Assembly: GCA_964517135.1 (NCBI GenBank)
Contig: CAZFBA010000009.1
Location: 1-64,000 of the forward strand
Origin: CAZFBA01 sp964517135
GTDB taxonomy: Bacteria > Cyanobacteriota > Vampirovibrionia > JBFMGH01
Length of the DNA: 64,000 nucleotides
Direction: 5' to 3'
In this document: one piece after another, positions 23,447 through 37,800 of the stretch
Layout of the letters: the number at the start of each line of letters is the position of its first letter
Position numbering within the stretch: position 1 is the first letter of the stretch
The notes under the pieces: generated by a model
Told to the model about the DNA's origin: nothing
The model's database searches: none
What the model saw: only the letters and a program-made list of their open reading frames with translations
Program-made: the position numbers and the translations under genes

Positions 23447-25543
23447 CTATTTGTTGCTTATCAGAACAGGTGTCCCTGTGTATATTTCACGATAAGCCCA
23501 GTAGCTTCTGAATACTTTGCGAACATAGTTTCGGGTTTCTGACAGTGGTATATTTTCTACAAATTGATCCCAGTCATTAGAGGGTATTGTTCTGAGCCAC
23601 TTGTTAACGTTACCCGGCCCACCATTATAGGCTGCCACAGCAAGCATTGAGTTTCCTGAGAAAGTGTCATGAGTATATTTAAGGTATCTTGAGCCAAGTC
23701 TGACGTTGATTTCAGGTTTGAATAAGTCCAGCTGAGAAAATGAAGATAGTTTTTCCCAGCGTGCAACTGCGTTAGCAGTAGATGGTATTAACTGCATAAG
23801 TCCTCTTGCATTGGAACTACTTACTGCCTGATGATTAAAATAGCTTTCTTCACGGGTTAGTGCTTGAGCTAATAGCGGATCAATGCTATTTTTTGCAGCA
23901 TGTTGTTTAATTAAATCAGAAAAATGCAGCGGATAAAGAAGTTCCCAGCTTTTCTCTCTTCCCGGTGGTTTGAGAATGTGTTCTTGCTGGCTATCTCTAA
24001 CAATTACTATTGAACGAGAAATCAGACCATCTTTAAGTGTAAAATAGCCTTCCAGCCGAGGATCTACATTATTACCAATAATTTTTTTTGCACTTTCAAT
24101 ATCTCCAAGGTAAATGAGTTCTGTAACCTTATTTCCATAGAGTGTTTCAATATACTCATAGCTAACAGGTAAAGGTGGTGACCAGCTTACATCATAATTA
24201 TAATCTACCGGATATGTTTTCCACTGATTATCAGGCTTGTTATATTTAAGTTCATTAAGTCTTCCCTGTGCTCTGTAGGAATAATAATCTCCGAATATTT
24301 TAGATGCAAGTTTTTCATAGACATTTATTGCCATATCTTTTTGGCCTTTTCTTTCATAGGCTTTTCCTACCCAGAAAACAATCCTTGAAAGTGACTTTGA
24401 ATCAGGATAATTTTTAGAATGCAGCTTGCCCTGTTCGATAGCTTTATCATAATTTCCGCTGTTAAAGGCACTCCAGAAGATAACCCAGTTTGCTTCAGGG
24501 GCATAACGGCTTTGAGGAAATTCAGCGACAATTTTCTGATATAATCCAAGTGCCTGATTGTCATATAGTTTTTGTGCTTTGAAATATATTGCTATATCTG
24601 CCTGAGAAGGAAAAGTTTTCTGGCAATAGTTCCAGGCATCAAAGCTGTTTCCTTTCATTAATGCAGTGGCTTTAACTGCATTATCAATCTCTTCAGGGTC
24701 CAGTCCATTGAATGAGTTGATAGCTCTGCTAAAAAGTTGAATGCTATCGTCCTTTTTTCCCTGTAGCTGGTAGCTTTTACCAAGTGCATACCATGTTCTT
24801 TCATTAAAGTGGTCTTTTAGATATTTAATTGCTTCTCCATACTGTCCACCGTGATAATAAGCCAGACCAATGAGTTCTTGCTCTTGCTTTGAAAGGCTTT
24901 CATTGCCTTTTAGTTTTAAAATAGCACTGGCACAGTTTACGGCAAATTTGCCTTCAGGTGTCTCTTTAAGATAGTATGTAAACTTTTCAACAGCCTCATT
25001 TTTTTTGCCAGGCTCTTTTGCCAGTATCTCAGCAAGATAATAACTGCTTGCAACTGCATAATCAGTTTGAGGATACTTCTTTATTGTCTCTTTAAAATAT
25101 TTAGCAGCATTTTCATCATCTTTTATTCTTACATAGGACTGCCCTAGTGAATATGTTGCCAGATCAACCAGCGGGCTATCAGGGTATTTTGTTATTAATG
25201 TTTTCAAATCAGATATTACAGAAGCCTCATCAGGTATATTTTTTGCAACTTCAGCCCTGTTAAAGAGAACAAAGTCATAAAGAATGCCATAATTAGAGTC
25301 CAGCATTTTATAAAGGTTATAGGCATTCTCATAATCTTTTTCCTGCTGGAGGGTTCTTGCTTTTTTATAAATATTTCTAAATTGTCTGGTTGATTCATCG
25401 ACATCAGCCTGCCAGCTCATGGTTGCTGGTGTGGCTTTTGCCTGCCCGTTGTTTTCAGCAGATTCCTTTTTGCAGCCTACTGCGCCGCTAATTAACATAC
25501 CTGCAAATGATATCAAAAGAATTTTCTTTGCTATATATCTCAA
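23447..25543 (-). CDS. slt: Slt70-like lytic transglycosylase lipoprotein with TPR-type repeats
   Basis: A 698-residue periplasmic enzyme that cleaves peptidoglycan glycan strands to anhydromuropeptides. The signal ends in GAVGC (Cys24), a lipobox, so it is lipid-anchored. Residues 55-480 are a superhelix of TPR/Sel-like helices (for example AKYFKETIKKYPQTDYAVAS). Residues 545-690 are the SLT catalytic domain: catalytic Glu in ALTREESYFN, then SSNARGLMQLIPSTA and AVAAYNGGPGNV. The overall plan matches Slt70. It is likely involved in wall turnover or in making gaps for surface structures; the giant exoprotein gene lies directly downstream on the same strand but has its own promoter region. Confidence 0.93.
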   Translation of the reverse strand: MRYIAKKILLISFAGMLISGAVGCKKESAENNGQAKATPATMSWQADVDESTRQFRNIYKKARTLQQEKDYENAYNLYKMLDSNYGILYDFVLFNRAEVAKNIPDEASVISDLKTLITKYPDSPLVDLATYSLGQSYVRIKDDENAAKYFKETIKKYPQTDYAVASSYYLAEILAKEPGKKNEAVEKFTYYLKETPEGKFAVNCASAILKLKGNESLSKQEQELIGLAYYHGGQYGEAIKYLKDHFNERTWYALGKSYQLQGKKDDSIQLFSRAINSFNGLDPEEIDNAVKATALMKGNSFDAWNYCQKTFPSQADIAIYFKAQKLYDNQALGLYQKIVAEFPQSRYAPEANWVIFWSAFNSGNYDKAIEQGKLHSKNYPDSKSLSRIVFWVGKAYERKGQKDMAINVYEKLASKIFGDYYSYRAQGRLNELKYNKPDNQWKTYPVDYNYDVSWSPPLPVSYEYIETLYGNKVTELIYLGDIESAKKIIGNNVDPRLEGYFTLKDGLISRSIVIVRDSQQEHILKPPGREKSWELLYPLHFSDLIKQHAAKNSIDPLLAQALTREESYFNHQAVSSSNARGLMQLIPSTANAVARWEKLSSFSQLDLFKPEINVRLGSRYLKYTHDTFSGNSMLAVAAYNGGPGNVNKWLRTIPSNDWDQFVENIPLSETRNYVRKVFRSYWAYREIYTGTPVLISNK

Positions 25544-25656
25544 TATCTTACTCCTATTTAACTTTATTAATTATTTTTCTTATTAAACAAATATCTAGTA
25601 TATAATTTTTAACATATTTTGACTATTTTAAAAAGAAATTTAAGAACACTGGTGTC

Positions 25657-25696
25657 CGGTAAAAGATTTTATTTAGATATATGAAACCTATCATAA
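25657..25696. repeat. dispersed repeat R2, copy 2
   Basis: Second copy of the element at 2549-2589, in the gap between the lytic transglycosylase and the giant exoprotein. The block GGTAAAAGATTTTATTTA is identical in both. The rest of this gap is covered by the terminator entry. Confidence 0.5.
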
Positions 25697-25824
25697 GTTA
25701 CCTTAATGCCGATTTGCTTTCAGGGCATAACTTTTCACCGGATTAAATCCGCTTCGATAGCTCTGGAATCAGTTGCCTTTTGATGGCAACCTGGTATAAG
25801 TACAATATTTCTATTCAAAGAGTG

Positions 25825-25849
25825 AAAAAAGAGGGGCCAGAACCCCTCT
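25825..25849 (-). terminator. rho-independent terminator of the giant exoprotein gene
   Basis: On the minus strand AGAGGGG/CCCCTCT with a 6-base loop is followed by TTTTTT, 45 bases after the stop codon. Confidence 0.88.
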
Positions 25850-25893
25850 AAATCTTCAGCAGCAATAAGGCTGCTTATATCTTTTTCCTGATG

Positions 25894-28800
25894 CTATCTC
25901 TTGCTGAGAGCCTCAAGCAATTTGACATATTGAGCAGACATACTAATTAAGCCTTTTTTCAATATCTCTTCTGCTGTTTCAGGATCAATATTAGCGTTAA
26001 TAAGTATGTTAATAGCTACCTCAAGAGCTTCTTCTTCTGTTAGCCCACTGGCGATAGCGTCATTATACTCATTAAATGCTGTATCAAGAATAAATATAAG
26101 AACATGCAGATATTCTTCTTCAGTAAACATACTGGCATCAGCAAGGAATATAGCAATATCGTCACCAACTTTGTACATTCCGCTGACATTTTCAGGATCT
26201 TGCAAGTTGTATTCATGCTGGAATACAAAGTCATCATTGGTCCTGAATATAGAACCGACTTCAGCAATGATTTCAGGGTCGCTAAACTGCTGTCCGTAGA
26301 TCTGACCGTTAACAATCAGGAACATTTGACCGTTATAGTTTGCTATAAGAATACCTCCAAGCTGGGCTCTTAAATAATCATTTTGCTGCCCAATGTCTTT
26401 AAATGCATCAAGGTTAATATTTCTTCCTATGATATTGAGGCTGTCACCAGGTGCAGACAAAATAGAACCTTTAAGAGCGGTCAGATTAACAGTGCCCTGC
26501 GGAGCCTTAACAAGACCGATAGTCAGATCTCCTGCTGTATCAACTAACGTAATATTTCTGGCTGAAGCATTTGTGATACCTCTGAAATCAGCGTTACCGT
26601 TTATTGTGCCGCCTGCAACTGCATTAAGACCAGTTATTGTTCCTCTCATCATAATATTGTTGTTAGCATCCAGTACGGTCTTTCCAGAGGTATTGAATGA
26701 CAGGTCTATTGTATTAGCTGAAATATCTACATTACGTCCGGTGATATTAACCATTCCGTTTTTACCAGTAATATTTCCACTGTTTGCAGCCAGATAAACA
26801 TTATTGTTTGTTGATTTTACAGATCCAATAGTGATGCTGCCATTAGCTTCACTGATATTTATCACACTCTGAGCAAGGGCATTTAATGTACTTGCAGTCA
26901 AATCAATATTTATATCATCCTGGGCGGTTCCTACACTGCCTTTAGGTGTATGGAAGCTAACATCTTTAGCAATAATATTAGCAGTCTCACCGGCCAATGC
27001 ATCAAGAATACTGCCGTTAAGAGCTGCCAGTGTTACGATGCCGTTAGCAGACTTCACCAGACCAAGCCCCATATCACCATCATTTTCGGTAATATAGATA
27101 TCCTTTTTAGCTTTTGCATTCAGGTTACCGGATCTCAGGTCAATATTAATATCATCCTGTGATTTGCCAATCTCACCTTCCAGTGCAAGCAGGGTAATAT
27201 TTTTACCGTATACATTGGCAGATTCACCTTTTAATGAATCAAGTATGTTGCCATCAGCAGATTTCAGTACAACTGATCCTGCGGTGGACTTCACCAGACC
27301 AAGCCCCAGATTGCCTGCATTCTCGGTAATAAAGATATCTTTTGCTGACAGTGCATTCAACACGCCAGAAATCGTATCAATATTAAGGTCATCTGCTTTT
27401 TCACCTATAGAGCCTTTTTTAGCTTCAAGGGTAATATTTTTGGCTTTAATGTTATATTCTTCACCATCACGTGCATCAAGAATATTTCCATCAAGAGCCT
27501 TCAGGTTTACATTGCCCTGTCTGGATTCCACAATGCCCACACCAAGGTTGCCATCAACCTCTGTGATATTAATATCATTTTTTGCATATGAATGTAAGAC
27601 ACTGTTAGTAAGATCAATTCTGATCGGGCTATTAGTGGTTCCTACCTGTCCCTGGCTGGCAAAGAGTGATATATCTGTACCACTGATAAGCGGTGATCCT
27701 GCATTATTAAGTATGCTGCCACCCAGGTTGTTAATTTCAACTGTACCGTGAGGATTATAAATGTCATTACGTAATAAGACATCACTGGCAGAATTTTCAA
27801 CCAGTACATCATAGATCGGGTGCCCGTGAGTATTGACTGTAATATCTCCGTAATCACCTCTGGTGCGTTCACCATTGATATACAGTTCAGAAACTGCTCT
27901 GTTGTCAACTGTAATAAGATTTAAAACAGTATCCAGAAGTGATGTATTTATAATAGCAATAGTATTATCTGCCCCGACGAGGTCAATAGTACCGCTGCCG
28001 GTGAGGTTGCCATCAATATTAAATATGGTTCCGCCGCCTGCAATAACATCATCTACTACAACTCTATTATTGACAATGGCTGCATCAATATTACTGAATG
28101 GCATAATGGTTCCATCAGGCATTACAAGCAGGAACAGGTCATTATAGACACCGAGTGTTCCATCCAGAGTAACTGTAGAACCCTGAAGGTCAATTGGCCC
28201 ATGTGCATTAGTCTTGCTGCCTTCAAGAAGCTCTACGCTGTCTCCCTGTGCTGTAAGGCTGCCAAAAATGGAAGTGTCGCCAGCCAGATAGACACCGCCT
28301 GCATTATTTATCAGGTTCATATTGCCAATATTTAGCCCGTTGCCACCTATCAAGACATTATCAAGGTTGCCAATACCTACTATAGATTCACCTCTTCTGC
28401 CGCCGTCGGAAATAATATCAATGTCATCACCCGGCACCAGGAAGTTAGATTCAAGATCACCAGCTATAACTGAACCAGGGGCAAAGACCAGTCCATAATC
28501 AGCAGTGCTGGTGTTAAGTGTTAATGTTCCGGGGGTTTGCAAGTCAACATTGTTGACATACAAGAAGCCATCAGCATCTAAGGTAACATTATTAGCTCTT
28601 ATTGTTGATTCAACAGGGCTATTAAAGAGATCAGCAGGTGAATATTGACCTCCCCAGGGTTGAATGAAGTAATTGCCAATAGTTGTATCAACATAAACGC
28701 TATCAGCCCTTGCATACAGATCACCCGGTACTGTAACATCGCCTATAATCCAGGCTTCATATAAATTGTCCAGAATAATTGAAGACGGAGCAAGCGGTGT

Positions 28801-31800
28801 ACCGCCTATATAAACATGGTCTGTGTTACCGATCATAACATAACCGCTTCTTGAGCCATTATTAATAAATTCTATCGGGCCGCCCTGTGTCAGGAAGTCT
28901 GATACAAGGTTATTAGCATAAGTTTGACCAGGCACAAACAATAAACCATAATCAAACGGGTTGCCCTGTTTGACAGTAAGAGTTCCGCCACTGACATCAA
29001 GGCTTGCATTATACCAGCTTAATTCTCTTTGCGGATCAAATAGAGCATTATCTGCTGTTATTTGATTTCTGACAATCTCAGTGCCATCTGGCATATGACC
29101 TACGGTATCGTAAATTCGTACTGTTCTGCCGCTCATATTGATATCACCGTGTATTGTGTTATCACCTGAAAGAATAACATTATAAGAGCCAGAATTTATA
29201 TTCAGGCCTGTTACATTAATCTGATCACCACCAACATAGACGTGGTCAAGGTTACCAATCTGTATCTCACTACGATGATAATTGAATGTCATAGGGCCAT
29301 CCTGAACAAGGAAATTAGAGCTTAAAGTTCCGGTAGTAATTTCATGAGGTACAAACCTGAATGTATTATTTTTAATGCCTTTTGCATTTAACTCAAGATG
29401 GTTTTCAACGTTTACATCCATACCAAAGAGAGTAAACTCGTTGCTGGCTTTAAAGCTCATATTGCTTGCAGAAATATCTCCTACAGAATAGTTTCTGTAG
29501 TAATAGAGAGAGTCTCCATCTCCGTAGCGGTTATTCTCAAACGTTCTTTGATCTATTCTAAGATTCTTTGTATCAATATTTATGTCTCCTGGCAGGTTTA
29601 TATTTCCGCCAAGGTAAACAGAATTATAACCTCTAACAGTCAGATCTGTTATGTTAGCAGGGTTTCCGCCGACATAAATGTTATCAAGGTTGGCTAGATA
29701 TACACCATAATCAGAGCTACCGGAGATAAATTCCATTGGCCCACCTGGTGTAATAAAGTCAGAATAGAGGTTCTGAGTTTCTATAAGCTCCGGATAGAAT
29801 ATTATGCCATATTGTGAGCTGTTTCCACCCAGAAGTGTCATATCATTATCTGAACGAAGGGTTCCGTTTTGAATGTTGAAATAGTCAACAGGATCAATAA
29901 TCATGCTATTTGTTGAGTAAAGATATGAGTCTTGATATAACCTGACCTCATCACCATATAACTCAATATCATTTGCATGAATATTTGTATTCTGGTTTAT
30001 ATACACTGTACTAGTGCCAGAGTCAGCCAGGAATGTACCTGAAATGGTGTTATCACCATAAACATTTATAGATTGATTTGTTGTTACAAGACTTACATCA
30101 GTTATTCCAAGCGGGTTGCCTCCTACAAAGATATAGTCAAGATTACCGATAGTAATATTATTACGGCTGTACAAGTCTATAGGCCCGCCAGGCGTCAGGA
30201 AGTTTGAGTCAAGCCGGCCGGCTTCAACAGTGCCAGCTTCAGGCACAAAATATATACCACGATTATAGATATCACCAGCATTCAAAGTGAGCAGATCGTT
30301 AGCATTCAGAGAAGCATTTCTGAAATAAAGCGAGTTAGATGGGTCTATAAGGATATTTTCTGCTATAACAGAAGCCCCATCATACATTGAGATATAATTT
30401 GCCTGGGCTTCAAAATCTCCTGAAGCATAAAATTCGCTATAATCACTAATATATATATAATCACCACTGTTAAGAAGAATATTTCTGCCTGCATCAAAGG
30501 TGTTATTATCATATATTTCAAGATAGTTAGTTCCGCTTGAGCTTTCAGCTGTCATAACAATATCTCTATCAGCAAACAATTTATTGTCAGAACCATGCAT
30601 GTATATTCTGCGGGAATTTACCAGTATATCATTACCAGCATCAAGCAGGTTATTATCGTAGAAATAGATATTGCTGCTTCCTGGGTTTTCAAGAATAATA
30701 TCCATCTCTGCCATAAGGGTCGTATCATTATAGATATAAACTGAGCTATAGCCTGTGCCTCTTGCTTCTATATTGCCACCGGCTATAGTTACAGAATTAT
30801 CCTGGAAGTTAAATGAACCACTGGCATTAACAATAAAGTCACCCGGTGTTGAGTTTTGCCCGTAAATATTGACATAATGCCCGTTTAAAGTTATGTTAGC
30901 CGGGTTCAGCGGGTTTCCACCAATGGTAATAAAGTCAAGGTTACCTATATCAAGTGCAGAATTGGTCGATGTAATTGTCAAATCATCATCCTGAACAAGG
31001 AAGTCAGATACAAGCGACCCTGCTTCGACAGATCCTGAATCAGGTATAAACCTTAAACCCCGGTTATTAATATCTCCGCTGTTTAGAGTAAGAGTATCAG
31101 CAGCATAAATACTGCCATAATTAACATTGAGTTTCTCATTTGGATCAAGGGTAACATTGTTACCGCTTATAGAAGAACCGGAAGACAGGTACACATAATC
31201 AGAACTCAGAATTATATCACCTGTAGCAGTAAAATCTGCATCATAATAGAAAGAGACATAATCACCTATCGGCACTTCAATATTGCCTGATACAGTTGTT
31301 TTGCCGTAGAACTCAATATCACCATCCGGTGAAGATATATATATGCCTGTCGGGTTCAGCGGTCTTCCACCGATGAATATATAGTCAAGGTTGCCGAGTT
31401 CTACATAAATATCTGTTTCCGTAATAATTTCTACCGGGCCATCCTGTTCTAAGAAGTCAGATACAAGTGCATTAGCCGTAATAGTTCCTGCGGCCGGCAC
31501 AAAACGGAAACCATGGTTTTCTTTATCTCCGGTTATTAATGTAAGTGTACCGCCAGCATCTATACTTGAATTATTCACTTCAAGGTAATTGCCGTCAGCT
31601 ATTAATGACACATCATTACCGGCTATGAGGTTTGATTCATATCTGATGCCAACGTAACGGCCTGTCATATCTATATTGCCGGTAGCATTAAGTTCTGAAT
31701 AAAAGACAGATGTATTGCCACCAGTAGATTCGATATTAATATCGCCTTCTGCACGTATATAAGAAAAGCTCAAAAGTTGAAGATGATCATCTCTAATATC

Positions 31801-34800
31801 GACATAGTTGCCTGCTGATATGTTTACATCGCCTGCAATAGTATTTTCTCCAGCAACTGTAATTGAGCTGTTAGAAGTAAGGGTCAGGCCAGTAATATTA
31901 ATTTGCTGACCACCTATATAAATGTGGTCAAGGTTACCAATATAGAGACTGTCTAAACACCCTGAAGAAATTTCTGTCAGCTCAAGCGGTTCGTTATCAA
32001 ACAGAAAATCAGATATCAGTGTGCCTGCATGAATTGAGCCCGGTGCAGGTATAAATCTAATGCCTCTGTTTTCTACGTCTCCGCTATAAAGTTCCAGTAC
32101 ATTATTAGCTGTAATTGTGGAATAGTTAAAGTCAAGATAATCATCCGGGTTGATGATGACGTTATTAGCTTCTAAAGAAGAATCGGCAATCTCAACTTGT
32201 GGGCCATTAATGTCAATGGTATCATCTGCTGTTACTGTTGATCTATAAATCTCTGAGTAATTACCTGAATCAAGAGTGACATTATTACCATGAACATTTG
32301 CATCATTTATTTCAAAAGAATAATAACCCAGAAGGTTAATATCACCCTGCGCTCTAACCGTTGCACCACCATCAATAAATGCATATTTACCAGTCAGGTT
32401 TATGTCTGAATCACTATAAATATTTGAATTATATTCAATATAGGCATGGCTGCCATCTGAAATCAATGTAATATCTCCTGATGATGAAGAATCACCTCCC
32501 AGTGTTACCGAGCTTTCTGAATAGAGTGTAATGCTGCCAGGGTTCAGTGGCTGACCACCTACAAAAATGTGATCAAGGTTACTAACAGATATAGTTTCAC
32601 TTGATTGAATTTCAAAGGGCTGATTTAAACCCATAAAGTCTGAAACAAGGTTTTCTGTTTCAATAGTGCCTGCTGATGGCCTGAAAACTATTCCACGGTT
32701 GAGATAGTCACCACCATTGAGTACTAACGTATCTGTTGCATAAATGTCAATTCCGTTCACATATAGATAATGAGACGGGTCAATAATAACATTATTTGCA
32801 TCAATCAGATCGCCATTAGAATAAAAGGCTGTGCCTGAGAAAGATACTGTATCTCCTGCATAGATTTTACTGCCTTCAAGGTTGACATAACCATATCCCC
32901 AGCCTGCCTGTTCATTGGCATTAAATTCTACGTTGCGACCTGCATCAAGAATGGCGTTGCTATTAATTCTAACCTGTGAATAATTAGCAGGGTTAAAGAT
33001 GATATCTCTGCCGGCTGTCAGTGTTGCATTATTTTTAACATTAACCTGATAGCCGCCCGAGTTATATGAATTTTCAAGTATAATATCTTCTTCTGCAACA
33101 AGACTGGCACTGTTTTGTACATATGAATTATAATAACCATAAATACCAATGGTTCCAGCTGATTCTATAAAGGAATTGGAATAAATCTCAGCATTTCCGC
33201 TTGTTGCTGTGAGATTAATATCTCCGTCTGAAACAACATCACCTCTCATATATACTGAAGTACCCATGATATCTATATATGCAGGGGAATAGGTCTGACC
33301 ATCTATAGATATATTGGCAAGGTTGCCTATTGTAACAGAGTTTTGATTATTGATTAAAAGAGCATCATTCTGAAGTAAAAAGTCTGATGATAGAGACTGT
33401 GCTGTTACAGAATAAGGAACAAATGTCAGGCTATAACTGCTATTACCTTTGTTTATAGTAACTTCATTTTCTGCATTAATATTAGAATAATCGACATTAA
33501 GCCAATTTGTCGGGTCAATGATAACATTTCTGGCATTAACATTGCTTTGATAAATACTGGTTGCATGACCGGTCATTGTAAGGTCACCTTCTGCTGTTAC
33601 AGTAGAATATTGAATTCCAGCATCACTATTAGAAGAATAGATGTTAATATCACCTGTTGCATATACATTATAGGCATCATAAATTTGTGCACTATATTTG
33701 GCTGTAAGGTCAATATTACCTGCAATGGTATTATAGCCTCTCAGGTAAACAGAACCATTGATGGATTCAAGCCATAAGCCTGTCGGGTTCAGTGCTTGAC
33801 CGCCAATAAAGACATAATCAAGGTTGCCGACGTCAATGGTATTATTACTGATAAGTTCTATCTGGCTGTCAGGGGCAAGAAAATCTGACACAAGCGTATT
33901 TGCTTCTACACTGCCAGTATCTGGCCTGAAGGTTATGCCATAATCGTAAACATTGCCAGAATTCAGGGTTAACTGATTATTGGCATAAATACCTGAATCA
34001 TAGAAATAAAGTCTTCTTGCAGGGTCAATTAAAATATTGTTACCGGCAAAAAGATTAGAATAAGAATATATGTTAATATAATCAGCTTCCATCTGAATGT
34101 TTTGTGACGCATCGAGGTCTGAAGAACTAGAAACATCTATATAGCTGGTTCCTGATCCTGGTGTAAAGATAATATCTCTGTAAGCATATACATCTGAATT
34201 GTACACATTGGCATAATTAGTTGATGTTGAACCCGAACTATCAAAGATAACATCAACTCCGGCGCCTACAGTGCTGTTATATATTTCAGGCCTTGATTGA
34301 GAAGAATTCATCGAATCAAAAAGTATTGTGCCATCTGCTGTAACATCTGAGTAATCTTGTATTCTTGCATAAGAATAGTTACCCTGAGTTTGCAGGGTTA
34401 TGTCGTTATCAGCATGGACAATACTATTGTTTTGAATTTGTGAATATGCATAAGACGGTGCTGAAGAATCAAGAAGAAGGTTATTATGTGCTGTCACATC
34501 AGAGGTATGTATATATGCTTGAGCTTGATAATAAGTTGTATTTGCAATCAGGTTAATATCACCTTCTGCTTCTACTATTGAGTTAATAATAGTGCTATAT
34601 ACATACCCAGAGTTACTTGAAGTTATAAGGTTAATATCTCCGCCTGCATAAACATTAGCAGAATCTATTCGTGCCTGATAATTAGCATTAAGATTGATAT
34701 CGCCTGTAGTAGAGTTATCTCCACGCAGATAGACATCACTGCCTGTAGAAGTCAGGGTAATGCTGGTCGGGTTAAACTGCTCACCGCCGACAAAAATATG

Positions 34801-37800
34801 ATCAAGGTTTGCAATATCAATAGTGCCAGACCTTTCTATATCTATGGCGCCATTATGTGCCAGGAAGTTAGAAACCAGGGAGCCTGTCGTTATTGTTCCC
34901 GGGTAAACACGGAAGACAAAATTTTGACTTAAATCATTACCGCTGTTAATTTCAAGCTGGTTGGTGACATCCATTTCAATGTTATAGGCATAAAGCTTAT
35001 CTGAAGGGTTAATAGTAATATTTTCAGCCTTAAGACCGTTATCGCCGTATATATAATATAGTTCTACATAATTACCTTCAATAAGCATGTTGCCTGCTGC
35101 TTCTACATATGAATATTGAATACGGGTTTCATTTCCTGAATCAATAGAAATATTACCGCCAGCATAAATATTGCTATAATTGGATATCTCGACCCTGTAA
35201 CCAGCAGAAAGTTCTATATCACCTGTTGTAGAAGTATCACCTCTTAGATATACATTATCTCCTGCGGTCAGGTAAATATTTGACGGATTCAGAGCTGCAC
35301 CGCCAATAGTTACATGGTCAAGGTTGGCAATATAAATATCATCAATAGATGTAATATCAAGATCTCCGTTCTGGAAGAGGAAATCAGAATCAAGGGAGCC
35401 AGCCTCAATAGAGCCTGTGCCTGCATCAAACCAGATACCCTGACCTGCAATATCACCACCATAAATATTTAGCTGCCCGTCAGCATGTAAACTGCCGCCA
35501 GCTATTTTAAGATAAGAGGTCGGGTCTATTGTGACATCTCCGCCGGCTTCAATTTGATAATTCTGGTTAAAATCCATTCTTTTTGCCAGAATGTCAATAT
35601 CTCCGGCAGCATCAAGAAGTGAATTGCCAAATAACCCAACTGTAGTATCAGGTGCATCGATTAATATATCTGTTCCGGCAGTCAGTGAAGTGCGTTCATA
35701 AATTTGAACCCAGCTGCTGTTTGAACCACTGAGAAGGTATATAAATGTATCTGCTTCAAGCTGTGAATCAGTTTCAATTGATAACGAACCGGTCATGGCT
35801 TCCAGCACAATGCTGTTGCCGGCATCTAACAGTATGCCTGAATTAGTTTGTATACTATTGGCCAGCATTGAAATGTCTCCGCCGGTGATAACTTTAGAGC
35901 TAGTATTCAGGAATAGTGGGCCTGACAGAGAGTCTGCCAGAAAGTCTGTTGCTGCTTCAACAGTAGCATTGCTTTCTATTCTAAGTGGACCACTTAATGA
36001 GTTCATAATGATACCGTCGCCAGCATAAATATCAGCATTTGAATTTATCTGAGCTGTGCCATTTGTAGCCAGTATATCAATAGCCCCTGTGGTAGTATTT
36101 TTCCCGGCAAGGTAGGCACTTCTGCCATCAATTGAAATAGATAACGGGTTTAAAGGAGCCCCACCGATAAAGATATAGTCAAGGTTACCGATGGTAACAC
36201 TGCTATTAGAAGAAGATACTGTTAAATGGTCATTATCAACAAGAAAGTCAGAATTGAGTGTTCCGGCTTCGATTGTGCCGGCATAAGGTACAAAATGTAT
36301 ACCATAATCATCTATATTACCGCTGGTAATATTCAGCTCACCTGGTGTATATATTCTTCCGCCATTCATTTCAAGATAATTAACAGGGTTAATAGCAACA
36401 TTAGCCCCTTCAAAGTAAGCATTATCATATATTCCTATAGAGTTAGAATCAAGTGAAATATCACCAGAAGCATCAAAATAACTATTATTTCCTACGTATA
36501 TTTGTGATGTTGCATTTATATCTATATTGCCAGATACATTAAGGGTTGCACCATATGAATAATAACGATTAGCATTGTCAACAATAACATTATTAGCATA
36601 AATTTCTGAACCACCATGATTATAAACAGCGCTTGATGGTGCATTAAAATATACATTATTACCTGCAATAATAGTGGCATTGTCTTGAACTACCTGATCA
36701 TATCCATTAGAGTTGAGATAATTAATGTTTCCACCTGCTGTAACAACTGCATCAGAGCCTATTGAAACAGGGCCAGAAGTAGAAGACATGTTAATATCAC
36801 CTTCTGCTTCAACAGCAGCACGATAGAAAATACCTGAAGTAAAGTTACTATAAGATCCTGAAGTCTGTGTTATGTTAATATCGCCGCCAGCATAGACATC
36901 TGCATATTCTCTAATGCCTGTATTAACTTTACCGGCAATATTAATATCACCAGTAGTTGAAGATTTGCCTTCCAGTCGGGCAGAATAGCCAGTAGATGTA
37001 AGTGTAATGCTGCTCGGGTTCAGTGGCTGGCCACCTATAAAGACATAGTCAAGGTTGCCTACTGCAACGGTGTTATTTGAAGTAAGGTCTATCGGGCCAT
37101 CCTGGAAGAGGAAATCAGACACAAGAGAACCGGCTTCAACCGTACCAGCTGAAGGCACAAATTCTATACCATTGGTACCTATATTATCACCTTTATAAAT
37201 TTCAAGTGTTCCATCTGCAATAATGCTGGCATCACGAACAACAAGTCCTCCTGATGGGTTTAAAACAACATTGCCTTCTGCATCAAGCAATGAACCATCT
37301 CTAACTTCTACCATAACAGCATCCATTGTTATGTTGCCACCTGAGATGATATTAGATTCGTTAAGCTGAGCAGTTCCATTATCTGCAAATAAAGAAACAT
37401 CACCAGCAGAATCAAGCCAGCTGCTATTTTGAATAAAGACAGAGTTATTAATTGAAGACATTGTTATAGAGTGATCTGAATAAACTTCAGCTCCATTTGT
37501 TGTATAAATAGAGCCTGATGCTGATGCTGTAAAGGCTCCGCCTGATACCATTTCAGTACCATAAATATCTACATTATTATTAGCCTCTATATTAAAGGTT
37601 CCGCCTGAACCTATCCAGGCATCATATAAATAAAGATACTGTGCTGATAACAGGTCAATATTACCGGTTACATCAACGACAGCACCATTGCTAATTTCTG
37701 TGCCGCAGCCACCTGTTCCAGTGGCCATCAAGAGATCGCCGCCTACTTCAACATAAGCATTATTACGAATTTCAGCACTTGCGCCGGTAGATGCATCAAG